This document shows, piece after piece, positions 10,335-20,555 of a stretch of 64,000 nt of DNA; positions within the stretch are counted from its first letter, which is position 1, and every line of letters begins with the position of its first letter. The DNA is from Symbiodinium natans. Its lineage: Eukaryota > Sar > Dinophyceae > Suessiales > Symbiodiniaceae. The stretch is from assembly GCA_905221605.1 (NCBI GenBank), contig CAJNDS010002336.1:359708-423707 (forward strand). The letters run 5' to 3'. The position numbers were made by a program, and so were the translations under genes. The notes under the pieces were generated by a model. That model was not told the DNA's origin and made no database searches. It was given only the letters and a program-made list of their open reading frames with translations.

Positions 10335-10433
10335 TCACTACCAGGATGGGCTATTAGGCCCTATAATCCCTATAATCAACCCTATGCAGGGCCTTTTTAA
10401 CGGGTTATAGGGGAGAATAGCCCGTCCTGGTAA
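10335..10433. mobile_element. Single-copy inverted-repeat element (ACCAGGATGGGCTATT)
   Basis: Ends ACCAGGATGGGCTATTAGG and AATAGCCCGTCCTGGTA are near-perfect inverses around about 60 bp. It directly precedes an exon-like frame (10,423-10,520: ARPGNHVLWLKQKRLERFRA), as expected of an introner. Confidence 0.65.
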
Positions 10434-10828
10434 CCACGTGCTTTGGTTGAAACAAAAACGACTTGAGCGTTTCAGAGCCCTCGTCCCGCACGCACAGGGA
10501 ACAAGTCCCGTCAGTATACATACACACACACACACTCGCACATATATGTGTATATATATATATACACCGTTTAAAAAGGGCTTAGAGTTCAGGGTTTAGT
10601 GGTTTGGGGTCTGTTTATGTTATACCTCTGAAAGGGCCAGGCGCCACTTCCATTGAGTATATTATACTTCTACCAATATGGGGGGGGTTCCCGAAATTAG
10701 GGGTACCTTCTTGGGGTCCTTCTTATAAGGGGATCCTACTATTTGGAGGTCTATCTTAGGGCGCCTTATTTTCGTAAAGTCCCATATGAGCCATGGTTTT
10801 TATTCGATGGTGTTTTTAATGGAAATTT

Positions 10829-11505
10829 ATTTCCTTCCGCGGAACCCTTCCGCGGACCTTCCGCGCCTCGAAAGGTAGCTTCCGCGGGGCATGTTTTTAG
10901 AGCTTTCTTCCGCGGACCCTTCCGCGGAGCCATTTTCGCGTGAATTCGTACAGTTCCTTCCGCGCAGTACGTTTGTAGTCTTAGGCACGTGTCCCATGAA
11001 GTTCCGGAACGACTGTCGATGTTGAAACCGAACAAGCACATGGTGTAGGTTAGTCTGCGGCCCACACCACGTAGAAGAAATGACAGAACCGCACATGAAC
11101 ACAATGAAATCTGTAGACAACACGAGTGTGCAGGGTTCGTCGTTTTGCTGCTACTACGTCGTCATGTCGAAGATGGTGTTTCACACACGAAGCGGAAGCC
11201 TACTACTCCAGAATGGACCCCATCCTTCCGCGGAGCTTCCGCGGAGCTTCCGCGGAGCTTCCGCGGAGCTTCCGCGGATTTCCCGCACCCGCCTCCCATC
11301 CAAACACCATTGCGCTAGACGAGGTTTGCGGGGCTGCTGGGTAGGTGGTTGTTAATAGTTCGTGGTACTTTTGGAGCGTAGCCCAAAAGCCTAAACCCTA
11401 AACCGGCCAGGCGCCAGGGATATGCTTAAGACGGAGCTTCCGCAAGCTTCCGCGGGAAGATGCTTCCGCCAAACCTTCCGCGTGCTTCCGCGGCCACAGC
11501 GCGGA
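10829..11505. repeat. Cluster of TTCCGCGGA palindromes, partly tandem
   Basis: Dozens of TTCCGCGG/TCCGCGGA sites occur, loosely spaced at 10,829-10,960 and 11,430-11,505. At 11,224-11,278 they form about five tandem 11-bp TTCCGCGGAGC units. Open frames across it are by-products of the repeat. No gene is recognised. Confidence 0.85.
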
Positions 11506-11766
11506 GCTCATTCTGAGCACAAAACCAAAATATATTTCCGTACTAAAGTAACTTTCAAGAAGCGCCTAAAAAAACCGCAGCTCATATGAAGGTACCAAGG
11601 TCAGTCGAAAGAAAGTCTACCCGCCCTACACTGTGAATTCCTGCTCGAAACCCAAACCTGAACTCTAAACCCGATAAACCCTATAAACTCTATAAAGCCC
11701 TATACACCATATAGACCCTATACACCCTAGACGCCCTCTAAACCCCACAAACCCTAAACTCCGCCA

Positions 11767-11857
11767 ATCCAACACATCCCCTTGAGGGTGTGGCAAGTGG
11801 TCCGCTGCTTGCAGGGCCAGTGCTGAGCGCGTCTCCCTCGAGTGCCGAGGCAGCATG
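11767..11857 (-). CDS. Possible exon, unknown
   Basis: The minus-strand frame reads MLPRHSRETRSALALQAADH, then PHPQGDVLDW. A telomeric block lies immediately upstream. Support is composition only. Confidence 0.3.
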
Positions 11858-11995
11858 GGGTTTAGGGTTTAGGGCTTAGGGTTTGGGGTTCAGGGTTAGG
11901 GCATGCAGGATTCAAGGTCCTACGGAACACCTTAATTTAAGAACAAACGGCCCCTTAACCCTAAGAAGCCCCACAGGGGACTCTATTTACCTGCA

Positions 11996-13128
11996 GTTTA
12001 CAAAGTAATTGTAAATTGTAAACGCTTGCGCGCGCCGCCTCGGCAACCGGGCCGGCCCCAGGACAGGAAAGGAGGAAAGGTTCGCAAAAAAAGGGCAGCG
12101 GGGTAAAGGGGGGGGGGGGGGGGGGGGAGGGGGGAGGGGGGGGGGAGGGGGGGGGGGGGAGGGGGGTGGGGGGGGGGGGAGGGGGCCCCCCCCCCCCACC
12201 CCCCGCCCCCACCCCCCCACAAGTGTCATTTCCACATGCGTGGCCGGTGGCTGCGTGGACGTTTCCGTGGTCTGCGTGGCCCGGCTTATGGTCTCGTTTC
12301 ACAGAATTACATGCTGATAGGGGCTCTGGTGCGTTTAGGGTGGTGGCCAAAACGCACTGAGCTCTTTTTCTCGGCGATTCGCACTGTGCATAAACCCTAA
12401 CCCTAAACCCTAAAGCCTCCCGAGTCTAGGGGTTTAGGGGCACGACCCAGGGCCTTCACGGCGTTGAGGGTTTAGGGCAGATGTGGACCTTCAGAGATTG
12501 GGGTTTTTGGTTTATGCAAAACGCACTTCCCCCTTCCGCCCCCGCTCTTCCCCTCCCCTCCCCGTGCGTTTTGGGGGGCCTGCAAAATGCACCCCCCCCT
12601 TCCCCCTCTTCCCCCCCCCCCCCTCCCGCCCCCCCCCTCCCCCCCCCCGTGCGTTTTGGAAGACCTGCAAACCCCCGCCTCCCCACCCCCCCCTCCCCCC
12701 CCCCCCCCGTGCGTTTTGGAAGGCCTCGAAAACGCACTGCTTCCTCCCACCCTCCAGTTGCAGCTCCAGTTGCAAGCAAAGTGCGTTTTGGAAGGCCTCG
12801 AAAACGCACTGCTTCCTCCCACCCTCCAGTTGCAGGTTGCAAGCAAAGTGCGTTTTGGAAGGCCTCGAAAACGCACTGCTTCCTCCCTCCCTCCCTCGGG
12901 TCCCTAAAAAAACACATCCGTGGACAATGGGGTCTGTGGACAGTTCCGTGGCCTGCGTGTACGGATGGTCTCCGTGGACAGACACTTGCGTGGATATGAC
13001 ACTTGGCCCCCCACCCCCCCCCCTTCCCCTCTGCCCTTGCGAAACCCTCTTTCCTCCTTTCCTGTCCTGGGCCGGCCCGGCTGCCGAGGCGGCGCGCGCA
13101 AGCGTTTACAATTAAAGCAATTACAGGG
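11996..13128. repeat. Foldback structure: ~95-bp inverted arms around a G/C-tract core
   Basis: The left arm (about 11,996-12,090: TTGTAAACGCTTGCGCGCGC, CCGCCTCGGCAACCGGGCC, GGACAGGAAAGGAGGAAAGG) recurs inverted at about 13,037-13,127. Weaker inverted similarity continues inwards (AAGTGTCATTTCCAC versus GTGGATATGACACTT). The core holds very long G and C tracts (12,109-12,205, 12,600-12,712) and three tandem modules of GTGCGTTTTGGAAGGCCTCG and AAAACGCAC, which are themselves small hairpins. No transposase is visible. The Gly-, Pro- and Phe-rich ORFs here are repeat artefacts. Confidence 0.85.
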
Positions 13129-13204
13129 TAATTAGTTACTACTAAACTGTGGGAATTTCTAAAAGGTCTAACTTTCTAAAACTGTAGGTAAAGAGGGTCC
13201 CAGG

Positions 13205-13268
13205 TCAACCTAATCCGAAACTTACACCCAACAAGCTCAGGGCGCTGCGGGAGGTGCTAGGTCTTTGA
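13205..13268 (+). CDS. Possible terminal exon
   Basis: The frame QPNPKLTPNKLRALREVLGL ends at TGA (13,266-13,268). Just downstream lies a degenerate telomeric stretch. No family call. Confidence 0.35.
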
Positions 13269-14031
13269 GGTTGCTTGTTTCGGGCTGAGGGTTGAGGGTT
13301 CAGGGTTCAGGGTCGACTGCTCTAGGGTTTCGGGCTTAGGGCGGCAAATGTCACAGTCTGCTACCCCCGCCGTCTCCAACCGACCCCGAGACCCCCCCGC
13401 CCCCCAAGGTTTAGGGTTTATGGTTTAGGGTTTACCCCTAAACCCTAAACCCTCAACCCCATAAGCCCAATCCTAGATCCTGCATCCACCAGAAGTTCTT
13501 GTCCGCGCCCACTGAAAACCACAAACCCGAAGTCTCCCAAAAATCCTGGCCCTAAACCCTATACCCTATACCCTAAACCCTAAACCCTAAATTCCCACCC
13601 GGCCTGCTTAGGCCGTACCCACCCTTTTCTAGGGTGCCTGGACCCACAAAATACACGGCAGTGATGAACACCTTTGCTGGACCCCCCTGACCCCCCCCCT
13701 GACCCCCCCCCCCCCCCCCCCTGCCCCCCCCCCACCCCCCCCCCCTGACCCCCCCCCCCCTGACCCCCCCCCCCCCCCCCCCCCACAAATGTTTGGTTTC
13801 ATCGAGATTTGTTTTCATGGTAAGAATTGAGGGCGACACCCTAAAAGGTAGTGGTTTGGGTGGTGGCCTGTGAAAGCTCACAGCGGGTGGGGAGAAAGAA
13901 CCCAGCACCAATGAAATTGTTGGATTACATTGAAAACAGATGCCTTCGCGTGACATGCCGCCCCCCCACACCCCCTGGGTGTGCAGGGGCGCCATTTACA
14001 CATGGTACTTACTGCCGCTGCGCGGCGAGAC

Positions 14032-14162
14032 GCCCTAAACCCTAAACCCTAAACCCTAAAACCTAAACCCTAAACCCTAAACCCTAAACCCTAAACCCTA
14101 AACCCTAAACCCTAAACCCTAAACCCTAAACCCTAAACCCTAAACCCTAAACCCTAAACCCG
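14032..14162 (-). repeat. Long CCCTAAA array
   Basis: About 18 CCCTAAA units with one AAAACCTAAACCC slip. Confidence 0.97.
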
Positions 14163-14198
14163 AACCCTCTCCTACCATATAATTATAAACCTTAATGG

Positions 14199-14606
14199 TA
14201 TTCGTGGGCAAGGCCCGAATATTCGTGGGCAAGGCCCAAAGATTCGTGGGCAAGGCCCAAATATTCGTGGGCAAGGCCCAAAATCCGGATTTTGGGCCTT
14301 GCCCACGATTCTTTTGGCCTTGCCCACGAATTTTTGGGCCTTGCCCTCGAATTTATGGGCCTTTTGGTTCGTGCCGAATATTCGTGGGCAAGGCCCAAAT
14401 ATTCGTGGGCAAGGCCCAAATCTTCGTGGGCAAGGCCCAAATCTTCGTGGGCAAGGCCCAAATATTCGTGGGCAAGGCCCAAGTATTCGTGGGCAAGGGC
14501 CAAGTATTCGTGGGCAAGGGCCAAGTATTCGTGGGCAAGGGCCAAATATTCGTGTGCAAGGCCCAAATATTCGTGGGCAAGGCCCAAAAATTCGTAGGCA
14601 AGGCCC
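14199..14606. repeat. 21-bp satellite (ATTCGTGGGCAAGGCCCAAAT) with internal inversion
   Basis: Roughly 18 copies of a 21-bp unit. The stretch 14,287-about 14,370 is in the opposite orientation. The left inversion joint is a perfect 42-bp palindrome at 14,266-14,307 centred on TCCGGA. Because 21 is a multiple of 3 and the unit lacks stops in most frames, several frames are open across the array. These are not evidence of a gene. Telomeric and CCCTTGAGA-type repeats flank it. Confidence 0.95.
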
Positions 14607-14760
14607 GGCCTTGAGCCCCTCAACCCTTGAGACCCTAAACCCTTGAGACCCTGAACCCTTGAGCCCCTGAACCCTTGAGACCCTAAAGCCTTGAGTCCCT
14701 AAACCCATGAAACCCTAAACCCTTGAGACCCTAAACCCTTGAGACCCTAAACACTTGCGA
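14607..14760. repeat. CCCTTGAGACCCTAAA degenerate tandem repeat
   Basis: About eight units of CCCTAAACCCTTGAGA, a composite unit derived from the telomeric heptamer, abut the 21-bp satellite. Confidence 0.85.
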
Positions 14761-15164
14761 ACCCCCATTAGTTTTGATGTTGAGCCATCCAAAAAAAGAA
14801 TAAGAAGAAAGTATGTCTTAATGTTATGGGAACTCCGGGTGGGTGGGTATTTTTCGATGGTCTAAACAGCGAACCTAAACGAGAAATTGCTCGACCAGGA
14901 GCTCTTGAACCCTAAACCCTAAACCCTAAACCCTCCAACTAAGGAAGGCACCAGCCCTTGGTTGGCGATCTGTGCCTGGGTGTAGAGTGGGTTGTGGTTT
15001 AGGGTTTAGGGTTTAGGGTTTAGGGTTTAGGGATTGGTCTAGGGTCTAGGGTTCAGGGTTTAGGGCAGCGAATTGATAAGAAGGGTACTTTTTTCTTTGT
15101 TTTTTTTTTGTTTTGGGAGGGGGGTGGGGGGGGTTGCTTACTTTAGACGGGGAAGGCTTTTGAG

Positions 15165-15438
15165 CCCTAAACCCTAAACCCTAAACCCTAAACCCTAAAC
15201 CCTAAACCCTAAACCCTAAACCCTAAACCCTAAACCCTAAACCCTAAACCCTAAACCCTAAACCTAACCCTAAACCCTAAACCCTAAACCCTAAACCCTA
15301 AACCCTAAACCCTAAACCCTAAACCCTAAACCCTAAACCCTAAACCCTAAACCCTAACCTAAAACCCTAAACCCTAAACCCTAAACCCTAAACCCTAAAC
15401 CCTAAACCCTAAACCCTAAACCCTAAACCCTAAACCCT
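15165..15438 (-). repeat. Longest CCCTAAA array of the first half (~39 units)
   Basis: 274 bp of CCCTAAA with only two single-base slips (CCTAACCC near 15,266; CCTAAAACCC near 15,358). Confidence 0.98.
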
Positions 15439-15895
15439 GTTCGTGGTTTGTCGGGCTCAATCAGACGTGCAAACCCTAAGACGAAACCCTAACCACTGCC
15501 TCGAGCAACCCTTCTTCCTGAGCAACGCAAGGGAAGACTTCTAGGGCCTTCTTGCGTTACCGCCCCCGACAAAAAACATCAAAACCCGCGAGACCAACTA
15601 AACCCCATACACACCTTCTACGGATGTAGGGTCTGCCCACAACATCATGACAGCAGCCCACAGTGAACCCTAAACCCTGAACCCTAAACCCTTTTGGCCT
15701 TGGAAATTCCACAAGACCGAACAATTGAGCGCCAAAAGGGTTTATGGTTCAGATACCTTAACAGGAAGCAGGGTAGTTTGGCGTACATGACCTCGATTCT
15801 AGGGTTCATTTGGACCCCAGATTGTACAAGACCCTAAACCCTAAACCCTAAACCCTAAACCCTAAGCCCTAAACCCTAAACCCTAAACCCTTAAC

Positions 15896-15960
15896 AATCC
15901 ATGTCACTGCAGATCAGAGACCCCGAGCCCTTCAGAGTTACCGTGGAGTTCGAAGCTCAA
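15896..15960 (+). CDS. Possible exon ending at a telomere-like donor
   Basis: The frame SMSLQIRDPEPFRVTVEFEA is followed by CAAG|GTTTACGG. The donor GTTTAC lies in degenerate telomeric sequence. A further open island follows at 16,093-16,230 (contains LHLELCGGTYHQNLKPN). It may be the next exon, but the phase is unresolved. Confidence 0.33.
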
Positions 15961-16308
15961 GGTTTACGGTTTAGAGTTCTTGGGTTCGGGGGTTGAGGTT
16001 TAGGGAAGCTTAGGGCAAACAAAAACCCCCTAACCCTAAACCCTAAACCCTAAACCCTAAACCCTAAACCCTAAACCCTAAACCCTAAACCCTCTGGTCA
16101 AACCTCCAAACTTCACCTCGAACTGTGCGGCGGCACTTACCACCAGAACCTCAAACCCAACACCGCTCGAATGGCCCTTCCACAGGCTCGCACTCTAGAC
16201 CCCGCACTGAAAACCGAAGCGCAACGCCTTAAACCCTAAACCCTAAACCCTAAACCCTAAACCCTAAACCCTAAACCCTAAACCCTAAACCCTAAACGCT
16301 AGAACTGA

Positions 16309-16563
16309 AAATTTTGCCCGAGTGGCCATTTGATTGAAAGATTGGCTTTGGCTCCGCATGTGCACCAGTCTTGCCTGCAGAGAATTCCGCAACAGTCAGG
16401 GCCTCAGAATCTGGGTTCCAGGTTCCGGGTGTGTCAAACCCTAAACCCTAAACCCTGAACCCTGAACCCTAAACCCTAAACCCTAAACCCGAAACCCCCT
16501 CAGCATCTGGGTGTGAGGTTCCAAGGAGTATTACATGAACCGTGCACACCGCAAGGGACTTAG
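16309..16563 (+). CDS. Terminal exon split by telomeric insertion with ~28-bp in-frame duplication
   Basis: The frame reads KFCPSGHLIERLALAPHVHQ, SCLQRIPQQSG, then PQNLGSRF (16,402-16,425). CCCTAAA repeats follow, then PQHLGVRF again in the same frame (16,498-16,521), then QGVLHEPCTPQGT and TAG at 16,561-16,563. The two copies differ at about five positions. AG|GTTCC occurs in both, so a 96-bp GT-AG intron (GTTCCGGG...GTGTGAG) removes the repeat and one copy cleanly. Protein family unknown. Confidence 0.5.
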
Positions 16564-17630
16564 CCAACCTATTGTATGACCCTAAACCCTAAACCCTAAA
16601 CCCTAAACCCTAAACCCTAAACCCTAAACCCTAAACCCTAAAACCTAAACCCTAAACCCTCAGTCACTTTGTATCGGGTCCTCCCTGGCCTGGTCTTGAG
16701 TCTGAAGCTTAGACTCCTAAACCCTCAACCCTCAATCCTCAACCGTCAACCCTCAACCCTAAACCCCAAATCCTACACCCTAAATCCGAGCTCTTTTCGC
16801 GGATCGAGGTGTTTGTGCTTGGAGATCAGGGGAACCAACCCTAAACCCTAAACCCTAAACCCTAAACCCTAAACCCTAGACCCTAAACCCTAAACCCTAA
16901 ACCCTAAACCCTAAACCCTAAACCAACCTCCTGTCTTGTGTTTAGGGTTTGCTGCAACCCTCCAGCCCATGAGCCCCGAAAGCCCTAGAAACCAAAAAAG
17001 CCCAAGCCCTACACCCAAAAACCCTAAACCCCTAAACTCTCCCTTTATGCTCAGAGTATGTGATTAGGGTTTAGGGTCTAGGGTCTAGGGTTTAGGGTTT
17101 CCCGAATTGCGTACCTTCAGGGCCCTTGCTATGGGGTACTTGGAAGGGGATGGGGGGGGGGGGTGGGGGAGGGGTGGGAGGGGGGGCTGCAAGCAAGTTT
17201 CAGCCCCTGAGCCCGAAACCCTAAACCCTATGCCCTGAACCCTACACCCTGAACCCTGCGATGCCCCTAAGAAGTGTGGCCTGGAGATCCTGTAGTACCT
17301 TGTACGCCACGTCCTGTCTTCGGGGTTTAGAGTTTGGGGATTAACGCGCTCGATCTCCGAACAAAATGGGGCTTCGAGTGTATCCCGACCCTCAACCCTA
17401 AACCCTAAACCCCTAAACCCCTAAACCCCCTAAACCCTTAAACCCTTAAACCCTAAACCCCTAAACCCAAAACAGGGTGCATGGGGCTCAAGAACCCCAG
17501 ACAAACGCACTGACACTGGGAAACCCGAACCCTCCCTGAATCACACCATGTTTTTCAGGGGTTTGTGGGTTTCACTTTGGGATGTTCTTCGGGTTTAGGG
17601 TTTGGGGTTTGGGGTTTGGGGTTTAGTGTT

Positions 17631-17713
17631 ACTAACAGTCCTGAATAGGGATTCTAGTACCCCCTATTGAAACCCCGATTATGACTGCTAGTAGGATTCT
17701 ACCTCGGGAACAC
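17631..17713. mobile_element. MITE-like element, GTTCCC/ACTAACAGTCC family (diverged copy)
   Basis: TTACTAACAGTCCTGAATAG and GATTATGACTGCTAGTAGG are degenerate inverted ends. It is inserted directly at the end of a TTTGGGG/TTTAGGG block. Confidence 0.6.
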
Positions 17714-17967
17714 CTGAGGACCCCGCCCCTGTTAAGAGGACCTTCTGAAACAAGGGGGAGGGGTAGCAAGGGAGCCCTGCACTCTACAGAGCTTAAACAC
17801 GGTTTAGGGTTTAGGGTTTAGGGTTTAGGGTTTAGGGTTTAGGGTTTAGGGTTTAACCCAAAACCCTAAACGTCGGATGGCTCGTGCGTGAGGATTTCAA
17901 GAACAGGGAGCCCTAAGAGGACAATCGAAGAAGAGAGCGAGTCGCCTACGGTACCTGCTTCAGGGTT

Positions 17968-18068
17968 GAGGCTTGGCTGCACTTAGAAATTTAGTTTTTA
18001 GCTGCCTTATTAAGAAACCCAATAAACCCAAAAAGGCTAAGGACCTAAAGTTACAGTAAGGCACCACT
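17968..18068. repeat. Dispersed repeat, copy 2 (partner at 2331-2445)
   Basis: Shares ordered blocks such as TTAGCTGCCTTATTAAGAAA and GTTACAGTAAGGCACCACT with the first copy. It is about 14 bp shorter. Confidence 0.75.
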
Positions 18069-18451
18069 CAGAGGAGGGATTAGGGTTCAGAAACTTAGGG
18101 TCGCGACCTTCTCTGGCCCATGACTGAGATGGTCTAGGGGTTATACCTTGGACACTTAAGGTTGCAGTCTTCGGTGGGACCCTGATCCTTGAGGGGTTTA
18201 GGGTTTAGGGTTTAGGGTTTAGGGTTTAGGGTTTAGGGTTTAGGGTTGAGGTAGCATAAGGGACATCTTAAGTGTGTACTATGGGGAACCTTTAGGGGTA
18301 CAACCTTCGGGGTACGAGTCCTCATCCCTTGAGATGGTTAGGGTTTAGGGTTTAGGTTTAGGGTTTAGGGTTTAGGGTTTAGGGTTTAGGGTTTAGGGTT
18401 TAGGGTATAGGGTTTAGGGTATAGGGTTTAGGGTTTAGGGTTTGAAGTTTA

Positions 18452-18840
18452 GGCTTTATTGACAATGGTTGATGCAGTCTTGTGGGTTGATTTTGGCTGA
18501 TGGTCCTCCGACTGCTGGGCCTGCTGGGTCATTTCCATAGGCGGCCTGTCCCAAAGGTTACATCCTAAACCCTAAACCCTAAACCCTAAACCCGAAACCT
18601 AAACCCTGAACCGTAAACCTAAGCCCTGAACCCTAAACCTAAACCCTGAACCCTAAACTAGAATACTCGGGCTTGGCCCACCCAGTTCAGAAGTACTTGG
18701 CATAGGGCTTCCATTACAAGGCGGCCCAACATGTTGGGTACCCAAAAAAAAGGGTTTGGGGTTTAGGGTTTAGGGTTTAGGGTTTAGGGATACCCGCAAG
18801 GGTCCATATCCCTGGATAGCATGCTTGGAATTTCACTGGT
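18452..18840 (-). CDS. Two- or three-exon gene fragment with telomeric introns
   Basis: Minus-strand islands: about 18,836-18,790 (SKHAIQGYGPLRV); 18,745-18,660 (PNMLGRLVMEALCQVLLNWV, then GQAR before GTATTC); and about 18,560-18,452, which reads DRPPMEMTQQAQQSEDHQPK, then STHKTASTIVNKA and TAA. The first two islands meet at GGGTATCC/GGGTACCC, an 8-bp near-duplication flanking a telomeric block. Joining on it gives a continuous frame. The second gap is also telomeric. The family is not recognised. Confidence 0.4.
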
Positions 18841-19017
18841 CACTAGTCATGATCACTACTGTAAAGCTAAAGTATGCACTGAGCCCTAAGGACGAAAAAA
18901 CGATGAGTTCCCCGAACCCTTCAGTACCAAAAACTCGTCATGAACCTTGGACAAGACTTGCCGGGCAGCGGTTTCGGGCATAGCGCCCGGTGCGTTTTCT
19001 TAAAGTTATTACTCATA

Positions 19018-19098
19018 TCAGGTGGGATCTTCGGCTGCGTGCACAGCTTCTAGGCGCCGAAACTTCAGTAGCTTAAAGGACACCTCGAAGACGTAAAC
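19018..19098 (-). CDS. Terminal exon, unknown
   Basis: After an acceptor GCTTTTGCAG, the frame reads VYVFEVSFKLLKFRRLEAVH, then AAEDPT and TGA (19,018-19,020). The pyrimidine-rich acceptor plus protein-like content supports a real terminal exon. Confidence 0.42.
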   Translation of the reverse strand, partial: VYVFEVSFKLLKFRRLEAVHAAEDPT

Positions 19099-19320
19099 CT
19101 GCAAAAGCCGTATGCACCTTGTGTGCACTGGCAAAGCCAACTCCTGCTTGTGCGGGCTTACGAACCCCACACCCCAAACCCAAAATCCCAAGAGCCGAAA
19201 ACTCAACCCGAAACCCCTAAAACCCTAAACCCTAACACCCTACGCCCCAAGGACCGCCCCAAACCCCGAAACCCGAGAACCCCTAAAAACCTAAGCCCCC
19301 AAACCCGAACCAAAGGACGC

Positions 19321-19391
19321 AAAGTGCACGTGCCTGACTTCATTGAAAGGGATGTCCTGAGCAGGCCTGCGCCAGCTAGGGCGGTTGAAGT
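19321..19391 (+). CDS. Possible exon before a telomeric donor
   Basis: The frame KVHVPDFIERDVLSRPAPAR ends at GTTGAA|GTTTAGGG, where the telomeric block either supplies the donor GT or an in-frame TAG. Confidence 0.33.
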
Positions 19392-19803
19392 TTAGGGTTT
19401 AGGGTTTAGGGTCTACAAGGTTTGGGGTTTAGGGTTTAGGGTTTAGGGTCTCTAAGGTTCGGGGTTTAGGGCTGGGGTTTGGGGTCGTGTTTCACATTGG
19501 GTGTCCGTTGTTCTGAGGGACTGCAGATTGCTTGCAGTGTACATTTCACCCTAGTTCAGCTCCAAACCCTAACCCCTAACCCCTAAACCGCAAACCCTGA
19601 ACCCTGAACCCTGAACCCTAAACCCTAAACCCTAAACCCTAAACCCTAAACCCTAAACCCTAAACCCTAAACCCTGAACCCTGGAGTTTGGGCTCAAGCT
19701 CCACCGAAATTCGCAACAAAACCCCTGAAGCAATGAAGCAACTTCCAGTGCACTCTCACCCCCCCATAACCTGACAGAAGCCCTGAACCCTAAACCCTAA
19801 CCT

Positions 19804-19906
19804 ACTATTTGCTTAAGAACCCCAAAAGATTAAGGAATGATAATCCTTATATCCCCCTTAATGAGAAAAATATGATATTTGTTCGGGCTTCTTAAGCAAT
19901 CAGTAG
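19804..19906. mobile_element. Small inverted-repeat element (CTACTATTTGCTTAAGAA)
   Basis: The end TACTATTTGCTTAAGAAC is mirrored by CTTCTTAAGCAATCAGTA about 90 bp on. The centre is AT-rich. A related end (CTACTATTGGCTTAAGAACC) lies at 37,914. Confidence 0.7.
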
Positions 19907-19931
19907 CAAGTCTAAACCCAATGAAATCCTA

Positions 19932-20095
19932 ATGCCAGAATCACGCGCCTTCGATCCGACATGGTTCCTGCGCAAACTGTGCAGCCAGGTCTACTTTGCA
20001 AACTGCCGAACCTCAGGGTGTAGAGTGAAAGCTCTAAAGGACTTGTCCTCTTCCGGAAGTCTCCGGAAAGCCCATGCCCCAACACAAAACCTAAA
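19932..20095 (+). CDS. Possible exon, unknown
   Basis: The frame contains SRAFDPTWFLRKLCSQVYFA, then NCRTSGCRVKALKD, and runs to a 30-base G tract at 20,106. Length (about 55 codons) and composition are above background. No family call. Confidence 0.38.
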
Positions 20096-20105
20096 CTACT
20101 GCTGT

Positions 20106-20135
<30 letters not shown>
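20106..20135 (+). repeat. Uninterrupted 30-base G tract
   Basis: Thirty consecutive G after GCTGT. Similar tracts are at 36,464-36,489 (26 G), 9,143-9,163 and, as C, 5,660-5,747 and 13,681-13,783. Confidence 0.97.
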
Positions 20136-20136
<1 letters not shown>

Positions 20137-20450
20137 GGGGGCGGGAAGGTTAGGGGGATGGCCACCCCAAATCTCATGAAATAGCGGCCGAGTTCTGTCA
20201 CTGGTCTAGAACGGCCTGGCTTTGACAACTTAGGGCTTGTAAGAGTATCTTCGATTCAGGATGCAGATGCTACGCGCTCTAAACCCCATGTTTTCCGCCT
20301 CAGGCATACGGCCCATAAGCCCTAGAAACCCCAAACCCCCTTCAACCCCACAAACTCTAAATGCCAAAACCCGAAAGCCTAGCAAGACCCTGAACCCTGA
20401 ACCCTAAACCCTAAACCCTAAACCCCAAACCCTAAACCCTAAACCCAAGG

Positions 20451-20555
20451 TTCGAGACTTGCTGATAGTGGTCTGGCTACCTGTACACGCAAGAGCCTCG
20501 AAAGCCCAATGCCTGCAGAGGTGTTCCACACCTAAGACAACCCGGAGACCTAGGG
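20451..20555 (+). CDS. Possible exon, unknown
   Basis: The frame VRDLLIVVWLPVHARASKAQ is followed by CLQRCSTPKTTRRP. It lies between a CCCTAAA and a TTTAGGG block. Open-frame evidence only. Confidence 0.3.

Noticed and set aside
12483-13115. Pro/Phe- and Gly-rich ORFs of 100-210 codons on both strands
   Set aside because: They are produced by C/G tracts and the GTGCGTTTTGG repeats. Several frames are open at once and no non-repetitive protein-like flank exists.
13573-13995. 140-codon Gly-rich minus-strand ORF
   Set aside because: Runs through poly-C tracts with CCTGACC interruptions. Composition is entirely repeat-driven.
14199-14606. CRISPR-like array
   Set aside because: Units are contiguous 21-mers with no distinct spacers, in eukaryotic telomere-rich DNA, and no cas genes are present.
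14172-14708. Overlapping ORFs of 82-178 codons in several frames on both strands
   Set aside because: A 21-bp unit without stops keeps frames open automatically. Not evidence of a protein.
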